Assembly (NCBI GenBank): GCA_030706745.1 | Contig: JAUZNX010000018.1 | Span: forward strand, 1 to 63,297 | DNA length: 63,297 nucleotides | Direction: 5' to 3' | Origin: Bacteroidota bacterium | GTDB lineage: Bacteria > Bacteroidota > Ignavibacteria > Palsa-1295 | The notes under the pieces: model-generated | Databases searched by the model: none | The model's input: the letters and a program-made list of their open reading frames with translations, nothing else | What the model was told of the DNA's origin: nothing | Part shown: positions 32,556-44,400 of the stretch, piece by piece | Layout of the letters: each line of letters opens with the position of its first letter | How positions within the stretch are numbered: position 1 is the first letter of the stretch | Position numbers and translations under genes: made by a program

Positions 32556-35500
32556 TTACGGTCTTGCGCAGACCTTGAAGAAGAATGGCAAATCGGCATC
32601 CGTGCAAATATGGGCCGAACCGCTCCCCGAGTAGGTCCGCACGATGAACATCGTATATGGTGCTGCGGAGATAAGGTGTGAGGCTGTCGCGTAGCCGCAT
32701 GTCCCCACCGCAACGGTGGAATCGGCGTCGTCATTGATTGTGACCGTAACAGATCCATGAGCGAACTGCTGTAGCCCGCGAGCATCTGGAAGCTGCGTAC
32801 TCGGCCGCACGACATAGACGCCCGCCGACGGGTTCGTGACGTATGCTACACCGAAATCGTCGTTTACGAGGCCACCCGCGCTGACATCACCCCACGCAAG
32901 GATCGTATTATCGTTGTAGGTAGCGCCGTAGATTGGGTATCTTCCTGGAGTCCCGAGAACGACGTGGGAATTGTCGTTCTGATCGAACACGACGGAGTGC
33001 CCGTCATACGACCATTCGCCGGCATTGGACGTGCCACCGACAGCCGAACCATTTCCGATAGCGAAAATTGGTGCATCCATAGCCGTGCCGCCGTGGGCGT
33101 AGTCGAGCCGCGATTGATATGCAACGCTACCGGCCGGTACGTTGTAAGCGCCAATGACGGTTTGCGCATAGCTTTGGGCCGTGAGGTGGTCCCCCGCGGG
33201 GATCGCAGCCATTACGCCCGTGGAGTTAATCACGTTGCTATCGCCCGCGCCTATGAAGGCAGAGCCGAGCCCATTGGCAAGGGCGGTCGTGAGACTCAGG
33301 TTCGCCGAGTTTCCCCGACCAGCCACGATCGCATTTTCGCTACCGCCAATGAGCCTATTGCTGTCCCCAGCGCCAATGAAATCGCCATCGTCCTCACTTC
33401 GATTATTTTGGCCTGCCCCGATAAAGGAGTACGCTTCATCGATTGTATCAAAGACACCCGCGACGATTGCTGAAGCGAAGGCCGGATCCGCAGCGAAATC
33501 CACTCCAGCCCCATCTATGATATTGTTCTCTCCCGCGCCAATGAAGTTCGAGCGCCCCAGAGACGAGTTGATCGTAGAGATTGTATTATTGTGGCCCGCG
33601 ATAATTGCTGAAAAGCGATAATAATTCTGGATCCAGTTATCTTGTCCGCCTCCGATGAACGAGTATCCGGATGCATAATCAATAGCGTTGTTCTTCCCAC
33701 CAGTGATCGAGGCATAAACTGATGCTATGCTGTTATGTCCGCCGCCTCCGATCATCGAATACGGATTGTATTCATAGATAGCATTGGAGCTCCCGCCGGC
33801 AATGACTGAGTGTTCGGAGCCTACAAAGATACTATTCGTGTCGCCCCCGGCAATTACACAGTCACCACTAGCGATTATATTCTGCTCACCGGAAACGATA
33901 CTAGAATTATAACTTCCCTGCGAGAGAGAGTTCGTAGTTCCTGCTCCAATAAAGCTGTTATCGCTTCCCTGCGCGATCGAATTCGCATTACCCGCTCCGA
34001 TGAATGCTGCCGGGCTGCCTGCCGCGTGAGTTGCATCGGCACCAAGGATGCGATTGCTAAATCCGCTCGTGATGGCCGAGTATGGACTGGCGGAGTCGAT
34101 CTTGTTTTGGTATCCAGTCGCGATCAGTGAGTTGATGCTTCCGTTGGCAATCGTATTGAATTCACCCGCGATAATCGCAGCACCATTCGCTGCGACGGAG
34201 TCATTCGCGCCAGAACCGACGAACGAGCTGGCTCCAGTGGTGGCATTCGAGCGTCCGGCGACGATACCGGATGCGTCGGCATACGCGACGTTGCCGATGC
34301 CGTTGATCCCTCCCGTCGTACCGGCAACCACTGCGGCATTCAGGCCGTAGACGCGGTTGAGGGTGCCTCCTCCAATGAACGAGGAGCCGCCCGTCGGTCC
34401 GATGGAGTCGTAGTTACCCGCTCCAATGAATGCGTTAGTTGCGGTGCTATCGATCCAGCCGTGATACCCCGCTGCGATGGCTGCCATGTTGCCAAGATTG
34501 CGGTTGGCCATACCTGCGCCAATGAACGCTTTCGAGCCATAAGCATAGTTGGAGTCTCCCGCGACGATGCCCGAGTGTCCCCACCTCGTGGCGGTATTCA
34601 CATGTCCCGCCCCAATGAAGGAGTTTGGCGCTGAATCATCGACATGGTTCGAATCGCCACCGGCGATTGATGCGGATGCGCCATTTAGCAAATTGTTCGC
34701 TCCGCCAAGTATTGCGCCATCCGCATTGGGCCATCCATCAACAATATTATGATGTCCTCCAACGACTATGCCGCCGTTTGAAGTTACCTTGTTCGAGTCC
34801 CCTCCTCCTATGAAGCCCAGCGGCCCCGTTCCCGAGATATGATTACCCAGACCTCCGACAACTGATCCAAAATTCGCATCTACGTGGTTGGCTTGTCCAC
34901 CGCCAATGAACGATGTATCCCCGATGATCACGTTTGTATCGCCGCCAGCAATTGCATCATAATTCCCCCATGCCTTATTGTTCGCGCCTCCCCCTACAAA
35001 ATCGTGACCATTGGTCTCAGGAGCTCCGAGTGGTCGGTCCCACGCCTCATTATTTGTGCCACCGACAACCGAGTTCGTGCTTGCGGGATTACTCGGTCCG
35101 AAGGTGCCGTCGTCTGTGTTCGGCGAGACGGCTGGTTGGTACCCGATAAAGCTCGCCTGCGGATGTCCGATGGTGAGGCTCGATGTTGCCGAGTCGTATC
35201 TGAGCGAGAGATCATCCGCCGAATGGAGATTGAGGATGCTCCCATGTCCGGTGAGCCGGTAGCCATCCACGTTGATCCCGGCAATATAATCAGTCGCCAG
35301 CTTTGCGGCCGTAACCGCGCCATCGGCAAGTTTCGCTGTGGTAACCGCATTATCGGCGACGTTCAACGCATAAGCGGACGCCGTGACTTGCGCCAGTGGC
35401 CTCATTTCAGTACCGCCATCAATAGCTACGCCGAGCCAAAGTGGGCGGTCGAGCGCCTGGGTTTCGGGCAATGGATTGTCCGGCGTCCCAAGCTGGACGC

Positions 35501-35780
35501 TAAAGACACCATCCGGACCGACCGTGACCATCATGGTTCGTTGCCAAAGTCTCGCCGTGCCGTTTTCATCGGCATAGAGCGAGATTGTAAGTAACCTGTC
35601 TCCTATAATGGGAGCCGCCTCCTTTCCGTTCACATCCGTTGGACGCAAGACGCCCTGATACGAGAGCGTGCGTGGTGTCGTGGCGATCGAAGGATGCCCC
35701 GGCTGGGCATGAATCCCTCTGACCGCAAGGATACTAAGTAGCAGCATGGCTGCAACGAGTTTGGTCTTAGAATGTCCCAT
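32556..35780 (-). CDS. Secreted YadA-head-like repeat protein
   Basis: 1074 residues with a signal peptide (MGHSKTKLVAAMLLLSILAV). Residues 35-165 form an N-terminal module common to tail-fibre-like secreted proteins (LSYQGVLRPTDVNGK, ASAYALNVADNAV, TTAKLADGAVTAAKLA). Residues about 210-900 hold about three dozen repeats of the form (S/A)FIGAGxxNxI or IIAGGxxNxI, with a step of roughly 14-24 residues. This resembles the left-handed beta-roll of YadA/Hia trimeric adhesin heads. The C-terminus (SVTVTINDDADSTVAVGTCG...FFFKVCARP) resembles neither a YadA anchor nor an obvious T9SS signal. It is likely an extracellular filamentous or adhesive protein, possibly trimeric. It is first of a two-gene run, preceded by a hairpin 12-31 bases before its ATG. 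Confidence 0.75.
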   Translation of the reverse strand: MGHSKTKLVAAMLLLSILAVRGIHAQPGHPSIATTPRTLSYQGVLRPTDVNGKEAAPIIGDRLLTISLYADENGTARLWQRTMMVTVGPDGVFSVQLGTPDNPLPETQALDRPLWLGVAIDGGTEMRPLAQVTASAYALNVADNAVTTAKLADGAVTAAKLATDYIAGINVDGYRLTGHGSILNLHSADDLSLRYDSATSSLTIGHPQASFIGYQPAVSPNTDDGTFGPSNPASTNSVVGGTNNEAWDRPLGAPETNGHDFVGGGANNKAWGNYDAIAGGDTNVIIGDTSFIGGGQANHVDANFGSVVGGLGNHISGTGPLGFIGGGDSNKVTSNGGIVVGGHHNIVDGWPNADGAILGGANNLLNGASASIAGGDSNHVDDSAPNSFIGAGHVNTATRWGHSGIVAGDSNYAYGSKAFIGAGMANRNLGNMAAIAAGYHGWIDSTATNAFIGAGNYDSIGPTGGSSFIGGGTLNRVYGLNAAVVAGTTGGINGIGNVAYADASGIVAGRSNATTGASSFVGSGANDSVAANGAAIIAGEFNTIANGSINSLIATGYQNKIDSASPYSAITSGFSNRILGADATHAAGSPAAFIGAGNANSIAQGSDNSFIGAGTTNSLSQGSYNSSIVSGEQNIIASGDCVIAGGDTNSIFVGSEHSVIAGGSSNAIYEYNPYSMIGGGGHNSIASVYASITGGKNNAIDYASGYSFIGGGQDNWIQNYYRFSAIIAGHNNTISTINSSLGRSNFIGAGENNIIDGAGVDFAADPAFASAIVAGVFDTIDEAYSFIGAGQNNRSEDDGDFIGAGDSNRLIGGSENAIVAGRGNSANLSLTTALANGLGSAFIGAGDSNVINSTGVMAAIPAGDHLTAQSYAQTVIGAYNVPAGSVAYQSRLDYAHGGTAMDAPIFAIGNGSAVGGTSNAGEWSYDGHSVVFDQNDNSHVVLGTPGRYPIYGATYNDNTILAWGDVSAGGLVNDDFGVAYVTNPSAGVYVVRPSTQLPDARGLQQFAHGSVTVTINDDADSTVAVGTCGYATASHLISAAPYTMFIVRTYSGSGSAHICTDADLPFFFKVCARP

Positions 35781-35791
35781 GTGATGTCTTG

Positions 35792-35811
35792 GTTAGTTTT
35801 CAGAAACTAAC
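35792..35811. other. Hairpin in the leader of the YadA-like gene
   Basis: GTTAGTTT at 35792-35799 and AAACTAAC at 35804-35811 form a perfect 8-bp stem with loop TCAG. It lies 12-31 bases upstream of the ATG at 35780 and could occlude ribosome access or stabilise the mRNA. GGACTCACG and CGTGAGCC further upstream form an outer imperfect pair. Confidence 0.5.
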
Positions 35812-35893
35812 TGGACTCACGCGGACTTAAAGCCTACGCTCGAAGCTTCACGTGAGCCAGTAAACGAGGATCGTGAGCGGCTTAGAGTATTCT

Positions 35894-35928
35894 TGGGACG
35901 AGCAACGCAATTGCTCGTCCCATTTTTT
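35894..35928 (+). terminator. Intrinsic terminator facing the plus strand, without an upstream gene
   Basis: TGGGACGAGCAA and TTGCTCGTCCCA form a perfect 12-bp stem with a 5-nt loop, followed on the plus strand by six T. On the minus strand no U-run follows. All neighbouring genes are on the minus strand, so it would end an unannotated plus-strand RNA starting within or before 35781-35893. Confidence 0.65.
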
Positions 35929-36491
35929 ATCAAATCGGAGAAGTTCTCGGGGAGCGGTGGCTCGGAAGGAGTGTCTCGGTGCGAGTGCCTCGGAACGAGT
36001 CAGGGAACGGGAGACCCGGCGAAATGAAATCAGCCGCGGAATATTGTTTTGGCACATCCAGTCCCGAATGAATCGAGGACCGGAGATACCTCGCCAATAT
36101 TCCTGCACAAAAGTAACACATTGCCAGTGACGGTACAAGCAATTTGGCTCTCGCTCCCATTATATCTTTGAAGAATTCTTCGCTTGGCGTGTCTCATTAT
36201 CGGCCAGTTGCGTCATTTTAGGACGGACGAATCTCAGCGACGGACACTGCCCCCTGGGAACTGAAGGAACACGGCGTTGTTAGCGGAAATGCCTGCAGGG
36301 TCGTTGACAGGCACCAATTGCTCATTGAAAGATAAGGCATTTCGAATCGCGGGTGTGAGCTAGGCATTCATTAAATGACAACTCAAAAGAGAGAATTCAT
36401 TCATGAATGAAATCGAGGCAAATGGCTAAATTGGCTCAGAAACGGCAGTGATTATGAATATGAAATTCAAAAAACAAAATCGCGGCATGAC
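35929..36491. other. Non-coding interval downstream of the hybrid kinase
   Basis: No credible gene is seen; open frames on both strands between 35848 and 36160 have low-complexity Arg/Ser-rich products and overlap the terminator hairpin. The last 130 bases are AT-rich and hold a 31-bp dispersed repeat (36367-36397). Presumably it contains the 3' UTR of the kinase gene and the promoter of the YadA-like gene. Confidence 0.5.
36367..36397 (+). repeat. 31-bp dispersed repeat, copy 1
   Basis: TTCATTAAATGACAACTCAA followed by AAGAGAGAATT. The same 31 bases with one change occur in the opposite orientation at 55939-55969, about 280 bp upstream of the ECF sigma gene. Both copies lie in AT-rich non-coding DNA. 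It could be a regulatory site or part of a mobile repeat. Confidence 0.75.
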
Positions 36492-38294
36492 CTACGCTTC
36501 CATCATCAGATGGTCCAGAGCAGAGCGCAAATCACGAAAACTCACAGGTTTGACCAGGTGCGCATGGAATCCTGCCTGAAGCGAACGACGGATATCCTCC
36601 GGCATCCCAAAGCCGCTCATCGCGATTCCACGGGTCGGACGAAGCGCGCTTAACTGGGTGAAAAGTTCAATGCCATTGCCATCGGGCAGACTAATATCGC
36701 TGATCAGAATCTCGCACGGATACGTCTTGGCAATCTCGAGCGCCGCCTGTGCGGAATGTGCCGCCAGCACTCGATACCCGGCACGCTCCAGAAGTACCTG
36801 CAAGGCGCGACTGGTGTCTTCGTTGTCTTCGACTAATAAGACCTTGAGTTGCGGAGAATTCTCATGCACTGCAGATGGCAATTCGGACGTGCGTCCTATG
36901 CTTCGTGTTGGACGTGACTCCCCCGTGACCGGTGGAAATTCGAGTGTGAAGGTAGTACCCTTTTCATTTCCTGCACTGGCGACCGTGATTTTGCCACCAT
37001 GCTGCTCGACGAGCGCCTTGCTGATTGCGAGTCCAAGTCCAAGCCCACCGAATCGCCGCGTGATGCTGTTATCACCCTGGTCGAAGGCATTAAAGACGCG
37101 ATCGATGTAAGAGGGTGGAATGCCGATGCCGGTATCTGTTACGTTACACCGAAATCCGCCATCCGGAGTGCTCTCGGTCCGGATTTCAATGTTGCCACCT
37201 TCGGGCGTGAATTTGATGGCATTCTTGATGAGATTCCAGAGCACCTGTTTTAGTCGCGCCGGGTCGGCATCCACCTGCGCGTTGGATGCTTCGAGAGAAA
37301 GCATCAGTTCAAGGTTTTTCGCATGAATTCCATCCATGCACATTGCTGCGGTTTCCTCGATGGCCCGGTGCGCATCCGTGAGTTCAAGATGAAGCGGGAG
37401 TTTGCCTTTGGAGATCCGCGTAAGATCCAACAGATCATCAATCAGGCGTGCCTCGAGTTCAATGTTGCGCCCAATCGTAGCAACCCATCCCTTCGCATCG
37501 GCTGGCAGCGTGGGATCTTCCATGAACATCTGAACGATCGCAAGCGCCGGGGTGAGGGGCGTTCGCAACTCATGGCTGAGTACCGCCAGGAACTGGTCCT
37601 TGGCCTGACTCGCCATTTCTGCGCTTTCTTTCGCGACCCGCAAGGCATCGTTCATTTGACGCAATTCTCTGGTTCGCTCGATCACTCGAAGCTCGAGATT
37701 CTCATTGAGACGCCGCATCTCTTCGGTCTTGGCTTCTAACTCATGATATAGTGCCCCAAGCACTTTATTGGTCTTTGCCAATTCTTCGTTGGTCTCTCGC
37801 AGAAGCTTTGCCCGCTCCCGGACCTCTGATGCCATCCTCTCGATCTCGAGCGTCTTTCGGTGCAGATCGACAAAAACCGCGATTTTGGCGCGCAGTATTT
37901 CCGGCTCGAATGGTTTGAATAGATAATCAACGGCCCCCAGCGAATAGCCGCGAAAGACGTTATTATCGCTTGTGCTGACCGCCGTCAGGAAAATAATGGG
38001 AGTATGCTCGCGTCCCGGCTTTGACCGAATCAGCGAAGCAGTCTCGAAACCGTCCATACCCGGCATCTGGACATCGAGCAGGATCACAGCAAAATCATAC
38101 TGGAGTACCGCCCGAAGTGCCTCAGGGCCACTCATGGCACGCACTAATTCGAGCGGCCCATGCAATTCAGGCCCGGCACGAAGGGATGCTTCGAGGACCA
38201 ATAGGTTTTCCGGCCGATCGTCCACCAGCAAAATCCGTATCGGCGGATTCGGTGCGCCATAGATGAGCTGGCCGGGTTGATCCGTTTCGGGCAT
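36492..38294 (-). CDS. Hybrid histidine kinase: receiver - coiled coil - kinase - receiver
   Basis: A 600-residue cytoplasmic protein with no membrane segment. Receiver 1 spans residues 20-140 (ILLVDDRPEN, phospho-Asp in ILLDVQMPGMDGF, conserved Lys in LFKPFEPE). A coiled coil at about 145-225 (LRETNEELAKTNKVL...NENLELRVIERTREL) leads to the dimerisation helix with phospho-His in [13 protein letters not shown] near residue 240. The HATPase domain has LWNLIKNAIKFTP, DTGIGIPPSYIDRVF and FGGLGLGLAISKALVEQHGG. A second receiver follows at 480-600 (VLLVEDNEDTS, LISDISLPDGNGI). The input receiver suggests it is itself driven by another kinase. The 2212-residue kinase gene ends 103 bp... upstream in transcription order it begins at 45043 and ends at 38405, so the pair may act in one phosphorelay. 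No output domain is present. Confidence 0.92.
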   Translation of the reverse strand: MPETDQPGQLIYGAPNPPIRILLVDDRPENLLVLEASLRAGPELHGPLELVRAMSGPEALRAVLQYDFAVILLDVQMPGMDGFETASLIRSKPGREHTPIIFLTAVSTSDNNVFRGYSLGAVDYLFKPFEPEILRAKIAVFVDLHRKTLEIERMASEVRERAKLLRETNEELAKTNKVLGALYHELEAKTEEMRRLNENLELRVIERTRELRQMNDALRVAKESAEMASQAKDQFLAVLSHELRTPLTPALAIVQMFMEDPTLPADAKGWVATIGRNIELEARLIDDLLDLTRISKGKLPLHLELTDAHRAIEETAAMCMDGIHAKNLELMLSLEASNAQVDADPARLKQVLWNLIKNAIKFTPEGGNIEIRTESTPDGGFRCNVTDTGIGIPPSYIDRVFNAFDQGDNSITRRFGGLGLGLAISKALVEQHGGKITVASAGNEKGTTFTLEFPPVTGESRPTRSIGRTSELPSAVHENSPQLKVLLVEDNEDTSRALQVLLERAGYRVLAAHSAQAALEIAKTYPCEILISDISLPDGNGIELFTQLSALRPTRGIAMSGFGMPEDIRRSLQAGFHAHLVKPVSFRDLRSALDHLMMEA

Positions 38295-38404
38295 GTGTGT
38301 TTCTTATCGTGTATGGCGCATTCGGTAAATATGTGGCAACCATGATGCCACAGATGAAGGGCTATTGCTCTTGTCTAGCCCAAGATCATCCGAATGCATG
38401 TATT

Positions 38405-41400
38405 TTATTTGAAGAGCCATACACGCAATAGAGACAATAGCTGATCGACATCAACCGGCTTTGTAATATAATCCGAGGCTCCGGCTTCGATGCATTTCTC
38501 GCGATCCCCGCGCATGGCCTTAGCTGTTACCGCAATAACTGGCATCGATTTCAACCGTTTATTCCGGCGGATTTGCCGCATTGCCTCGTAACCATCCATT
38601 CCCGGCATCATGATATCCATTAGGATGACATCGAACTCCGGACTCTGATTCAGCTTGTCGAGTGCTTCCTGACCGCTTTCCGCATAGCTGACTTTCATAT
38701 TGTGTCGTTCGAGAAAGCTGGTGATCGCAAAGATATTGCGAATATCGTCGTCGACGATCAGTACCCGTTTGCCAGCCAATAACACATCGTTGGTATGAAG
38801 ATTATCGATTCGTCGCCGTTTTTCCTCCGGAAGGTTCGCATGCGCTCGATGCAGAAAGAGCGCCGTCTCATCAAGCAATTTGTCGACAGAGTTCATGTCC
38901 TTGACGATGATGGATTCCGCAAGCTTATTCAGTTGCGAACTCTCCTTTTTCGTCAACTCTCGACCGGTATATACCACGATCGGTAAATCGGCAAGCCGGG
39001 AGTCCTTTCGGATGTTTTCAATCACTTCGAAGCCTGACATATCCGGCAAAGTCATATCTACGACCATGCAATCGAACTGTTCTGATTTCACTCGTTCGAG
39101 TGCTTCACGTCCGGTGCCGATCGAAACCAGTTCAACGTCCTGCCCTCCATCGATCATGTCTGCAATGGATTTCCGGTCGTTCTCGTCGCTCTCGGCGACT
39201 AGCAATCGCTTGACCGGCCGCGAGATGAACTGGCGCATCCGTTCCAGCGATTCATTTACATCATCCGGAGAAACCGGCTTCTGCAAATGGGTAATAGCCC
39301 CCATTCGCTTGCGTCGTGGAAGTCTGTCGACGACCGAAACAATGTGTACCGGAATATGTCGTGTTGCCGGGTCGTGCTTGAGACGATCGAGCACGGCAAG
39401 CCCATGAATGCCCGGCAGCAGAATGTCGAGCGTGATCGCATCCGGCTTGTAGCGTTTGGCATAGGCCAACCCCGTCTCACCCCGGCTGGCGTGAATGACC
39501 TTAAACTGCTTATCGTGAGCCATGTCGAGTAAGATCGCCGCGAATTTTGGATCATCTTCGATCACCAGCAGCAAGCTGTCACCCGGTTCAATTTGATCTC
39601 GATCATCTTCGATCTCTTCGGGATCCGCACTCGTTGCAGTCATTTCATTAGAGCCAGAACTGGTAGCAAGTTCTTCCCAGGCGGCAATTGAGTTCTTCGC
39701 TCGAAATCCATTGCGCTCGGTCGGCATGGAAATTCTCTCTATGCTCCCAGCCGAAAATTCGCTTGAATTCCCGTTTTCATTCTCGTGCGTCCCCATCGTG
39801 GTCGGCACGTAGTTCTCCGGTAGATAAAGGGTAAACTTGCTCCCCTTTCCTGGCTCACTCGAAAGCTGAATCTCGCCGCCGAGTAACCGAGCGATCTCCC
39901 GGCTGATCGAGAGCCCGAGACCCGTGCCGCCATATTCGCGGCTCGTCGTACCATCTGCCTGTTGGAATGATTCAAAAATGACACGGTGCTTCTCGGCCGG
40001 AATTCCAATGCCAGTATCGATGACAGAAAGCCCGACCACGGCTGAAGCTTTGTTCAGCAGTTCGTTGCCGAAGAACATGTCATCTGGGGCGCGCCGGATC
40101 TCAAGCTTCACACCGCCGGTATGAGTGAACTTGAACGCGTTCGAAAGCAGGTTCTTCAGGACCTGCTTCAGGCGTTTCTCATCTGTCATCATTTCTTCCG
40201 GCACATCCGAGGCCCGCATGAGATCGAACGTGAGTCCTTTCTCCTGGGCCACACTTTCGAACGTCCGGTGCATGTCCTCTTCAACTTCGCTCAGTTGGAC
40301 CTGCCCGACATCCACCGCCACCGTGCCAGACTCGATCTTTGACAGGTCGAGGATCTCATTAATAAGTGCAAGCAAATCGGCTCCGGAAGAATGAATTGTT
40401 TCAGCGAATTCGATCTGCTTGTCCGTTAGATTGTGCTCCGGATTCTCTGAGAGCATCTTCGAGAGGATCAGCATCGAATTCAGCGGAGTCCGCAATTCAT
40501 GCGACATATTCGCCAGGAATTCGCTCTTGTATTTCGAAGTCAGCACCAACTGTTCGGCCTTTTCTTCGAGTGCTCGACGCGCCAGTTCGATTTCGCGATT
40601 CTTGCGCTCCACTTCGGTCTTTTGTTCGCCCAGCAAACGCGCCTTGTCCTGAAGTTCGTCGTTCGTCTGCTGGAGTTCTTCTTGCTGCTTTTTGAGCAGC
40701 TCTTCTGAAGCTTGAAGTGACTTTGCCTGCTGTTCGAGACGGCGATTTGTCTCTGTCAGCTCTTGCTGCTGGGATTGCAGTTCCTGCGTCAGCGATTGCG
40801 ATTGCGCCAGCAGTGCTTCCGTCCGCATGTTCGCTTCGATTGTATTCAAAACGATTCCGATCGACTCCGTCAATTGATCGAGGAATGCAAGATGGATCTC
40901 GTTGAACGCATGGAAGCTTGCCAGTTCAATAACGGCCTTCACCTGGCCTTCAAAGAGTACCGGCAACACCACAATATTCAGCGGAGCCGACTCACCAAGG
41001 CCAGAATTGATTTTGATATATTCGCTTGGGATTCCGTTGATGACAATGCGTTCTTTCTCCAACGCGCACTGCCCCACCAACCCTTCTCCAAGTTTGAACT
41101 GATTCGATAAATTCTTTCGCTCTTTATAGGCATAGCTCGCAAGCAGCTTCATGACCGGCTGATCACCTGTCGACTCTGAAATATAAAACACACCGTGCTG
41201 CATATTGACGAGTGGTGCCAGTTCGCTCAGGATCACGCGCGAAACCGTCCATAAGTCCTTTTGCCCCTGCAATAGTCGAGTGAATCTTGCAAGATTCGTT
41301 TTGAGCCAATCCTGTTCGGTATTCTTTCGAGTAGTATCCTTGAGGTTGCGGATCATCTCGTTTACATTGTCCTTGAGATACGCAACTTCACCCGCCGCTT

Positions 41401-44400
41401 CGACCGTGATCATTCGGGAGAGATCGCCCTTGGTCACAGCCGTAGCAACTTCGGCCATGGCGCGCACCTGCGTTGTCAGGTTAGCCGCGAGACGGTTTAC
41501 ATTATCAGTCAAATCTCTCCACGTTCCGGCGGCCCCCGGCACATTCGCCTGTCCACCGAGTTTTCCTTCGATACCGACCTCGCGCGCAACTGTCGTAACC
41601 TGATCGGCAAACGTCGCGAGTGTATCGATCATGGCGTTAATCGTATCGGCAAGTTCGGCGATTTCACCCATGGCCTCCACAGCAAGTTTGCGCTTCAGAT
41701 TTCCATTGGCGACCGCGGTAACGACTCGCGCAATTCCGCGCACTTGCGTCGTGAGATTTGCCGCCATGAAGTTTACATTGTCGGTCAGGTCCTTCCAGAC
41801 TCCGGCAACACCTCGCACTTCTGCCTGACCACCCAACTTACCTTCGGTGCCTACTTCGCGGGCCACACGGGTTACTTCCGATGCGAACGAATTGAGCTGG
41901 TCCACCATCGTATTGATTGTGTTCTTTAGCTCCAGGATCTCGCCCTTTACATCTACCGTGATCTTCTTGGACAAATCACCATTGGCCACGGCAGTCGTAA
42001 CGTTTGCGATATTTCGCACTTGGCCCGTGAGGTTCGAGGCCATGAAATTTACATTATCGGTCAAATCCTTCCACGTTCCAGAAACACCTTTTACATCCGC
42101 CTGGCCGCCAAGTTTTCCTTCGGTACCTACTTCGCGCGCCACACGGGTTACCTCCGATGCGAATGAGTTAAGTTGATCGACCATCGTATTGATCGTATTC
42201 TTCAACTCGAGGATCTCGCCCTTTACGTCGACCGTGATTTTCTTCGACAAATCTCCATTCGCCACAGCCGTTGTCACATTTGCGATATTTCGCACCTGTG
42301 CCGTAAGGTTCGAGGCCATGAAATTCACATTGTCCGTCAAGTCCTTCCAGGTACCCGAGACACCTTTTACTTGCGCCTGGCCGCCGAGCTTTCCTTCTGT
42401 ACCGACTTCTCGGGCGACGCGCGTTACCTCAGCCGCGAATGACGAGAGCTGATCGACCATCGTGTTGATCGTGTTCTTCAGCTCCAAAATTTCGCCTTTC
42501 ACGTCCACCGTGATCTTCTTGGACAAATCTCCTGTCGCCACAGCCGTGGTAACTTCTGCAATGTTTCGCACCTGAGCCGTCAGGTTACCGGCCATCGAGT
42601 TTACATTGTCTGTCAAATCCTTCCACACACCCGCCACACCACGGACTTCGGCCTGACCGCCCAATTTGCCATCGGTTCCTACCTCGCGGGCCACACGGGT
42701 TACTTCGGAGGCAAACGATCCGAGCCGATCGACCATCGTGTTGATCGTATTCTTCAACTCGAGAATTTCACCTTTTACATCGACAGTGATTTTCTTCGAA
42801 AGATCACCATTCGCCACAGCCGTCGTGACATCGGCGATATTACGCACCTGACCGGTGAGGTTCGAGGCCATGAAATTCACATTGTCCGTAAGGTCTTTCC
42901 ATGTACCGGCGACGCCTTTCACTTCGGCCTGACCGCCAAGCTTGCCTTCCGTACCGACTTCACGAGCCACACGCGTAACCTCTGCCGCGAACGAGTTAAG
43001 CTGGTCCACCATCGTATTGACCGTGTTCTTCAGCTCTAAGATTTCGCCTCGAACATCTACCGTGATTTTCTTCGACAAATCACCATTGGCGACCGCTGTG
43101 GTAACCTCCGCAATATTACGCACCTGAGATGTCAGGTTCGCAGCCATGAAGTTCACATTGTCGGTGAGGTCCTTCCACGTACCAGCGACGCCTTTCACTT
43201 CCGCTTGACCGCCAAGCTTTCCTTCCGTGCCCACTTCTCGGGCAACACGAGTCACTTCGGCAGCAAACGATGAAAGCTGATCGACCATTGTGTTGATCGT
43301 ATTTTTCAACTCCAAAATCTCACCTTTAACATCTACCGTAATCTTCTTCGACAGATCGCCATTAGCGACCGCCGTCGTAACTTCGGCAATATTACGCACC
43401 TGCCCCGTAAGATTCGAGGCCATGAAATTTACATTATCCGTAAGGTCCTTCCAGACGCCCGCAACCCCTTTTACATCGGCTTGTCCGCCCAGTTTTCCTT
43501 CCGTACCGACTTCACGGGCGACACGAGTTACCTCAGCAGCGAAACTCGAAAGCTGATCGACCATCGTATTGATCGTATTCTTCAGCTCCAGGATTTCCCC
43601 TTTTACATCGACTGTGATTTTTTTAGAAAGATCACCATTGGCTACCGCCGTTGTAACTTCCGCGATGTTACGCACCTGGCCTGTAAGGTTCGAGGCCATG
43701 AAATTCACATTATCGGTAAGGTCTTTCCATGTACCCGAAACGCCCTTCACAATGGCCTGTCCGCCGAGCTTTCCTTCGGTACCTACTTCACGGGCCACAC
43801 GAGTTACTTCCGAAGCAAACGAGTTAAGCTGATCAACCATCGTGTTGATCGTATTCTTCAGCTCCAGGATCTCACCTTTCACATCCACCGTGATCTTCTT
43901 GGACAAATCACCGGTCGCAACGGCCGTCGTAACCTCCGCAATATTACGGACTTGCGCCGTCAGGTTCGAGGCCATGAAATTCACATTGTCTGTCAAATCC
44001 TTCCATGTGCCCGAGACACCCTTAACCTGCGCCTGACCACCAAGTTTCCCTTCCGTACCTACTTCGCGGGCTACACGAGTTACTTCCGATGCAAAGCTCG
44101 AAAGCTGGTCGACCATCGTATTGATCGTATTCTTCAGCTCCAGAATTTCGCCTTTTACATCCACCGTAATCTTCTTCGAGAGGTCTCCATTCGCCACTGC
44201 TGTCGTCACCTCAGCAATGTTACGCACTTGACCTGTCAGGTTCGAGGCCATGAAGTTCACATTGTCCGTGAGGTCTTTCCACGTTCCCGAAACGCCCTTG
44301 ACAACGGCTTGTCCACCAAGTTTCCCTTCTGTACCTACTTCGCGGGCCACACGGGTCACCTCCGATGCGAACGAGGCAAGCTGCTCGACCATCGTATTGA

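Noticed and set aside
32556-35780. Phage tail-fibre gene suggesting a prophage
   Set aside because: The repeats resemble some tail fibres, but a signal peptide is present and no phage structural or integrase gene is near.
41585-44344. CRISPR-like regular periodicity
   Set aside because: The 276-bp units are continuous coding sequence without spacers.
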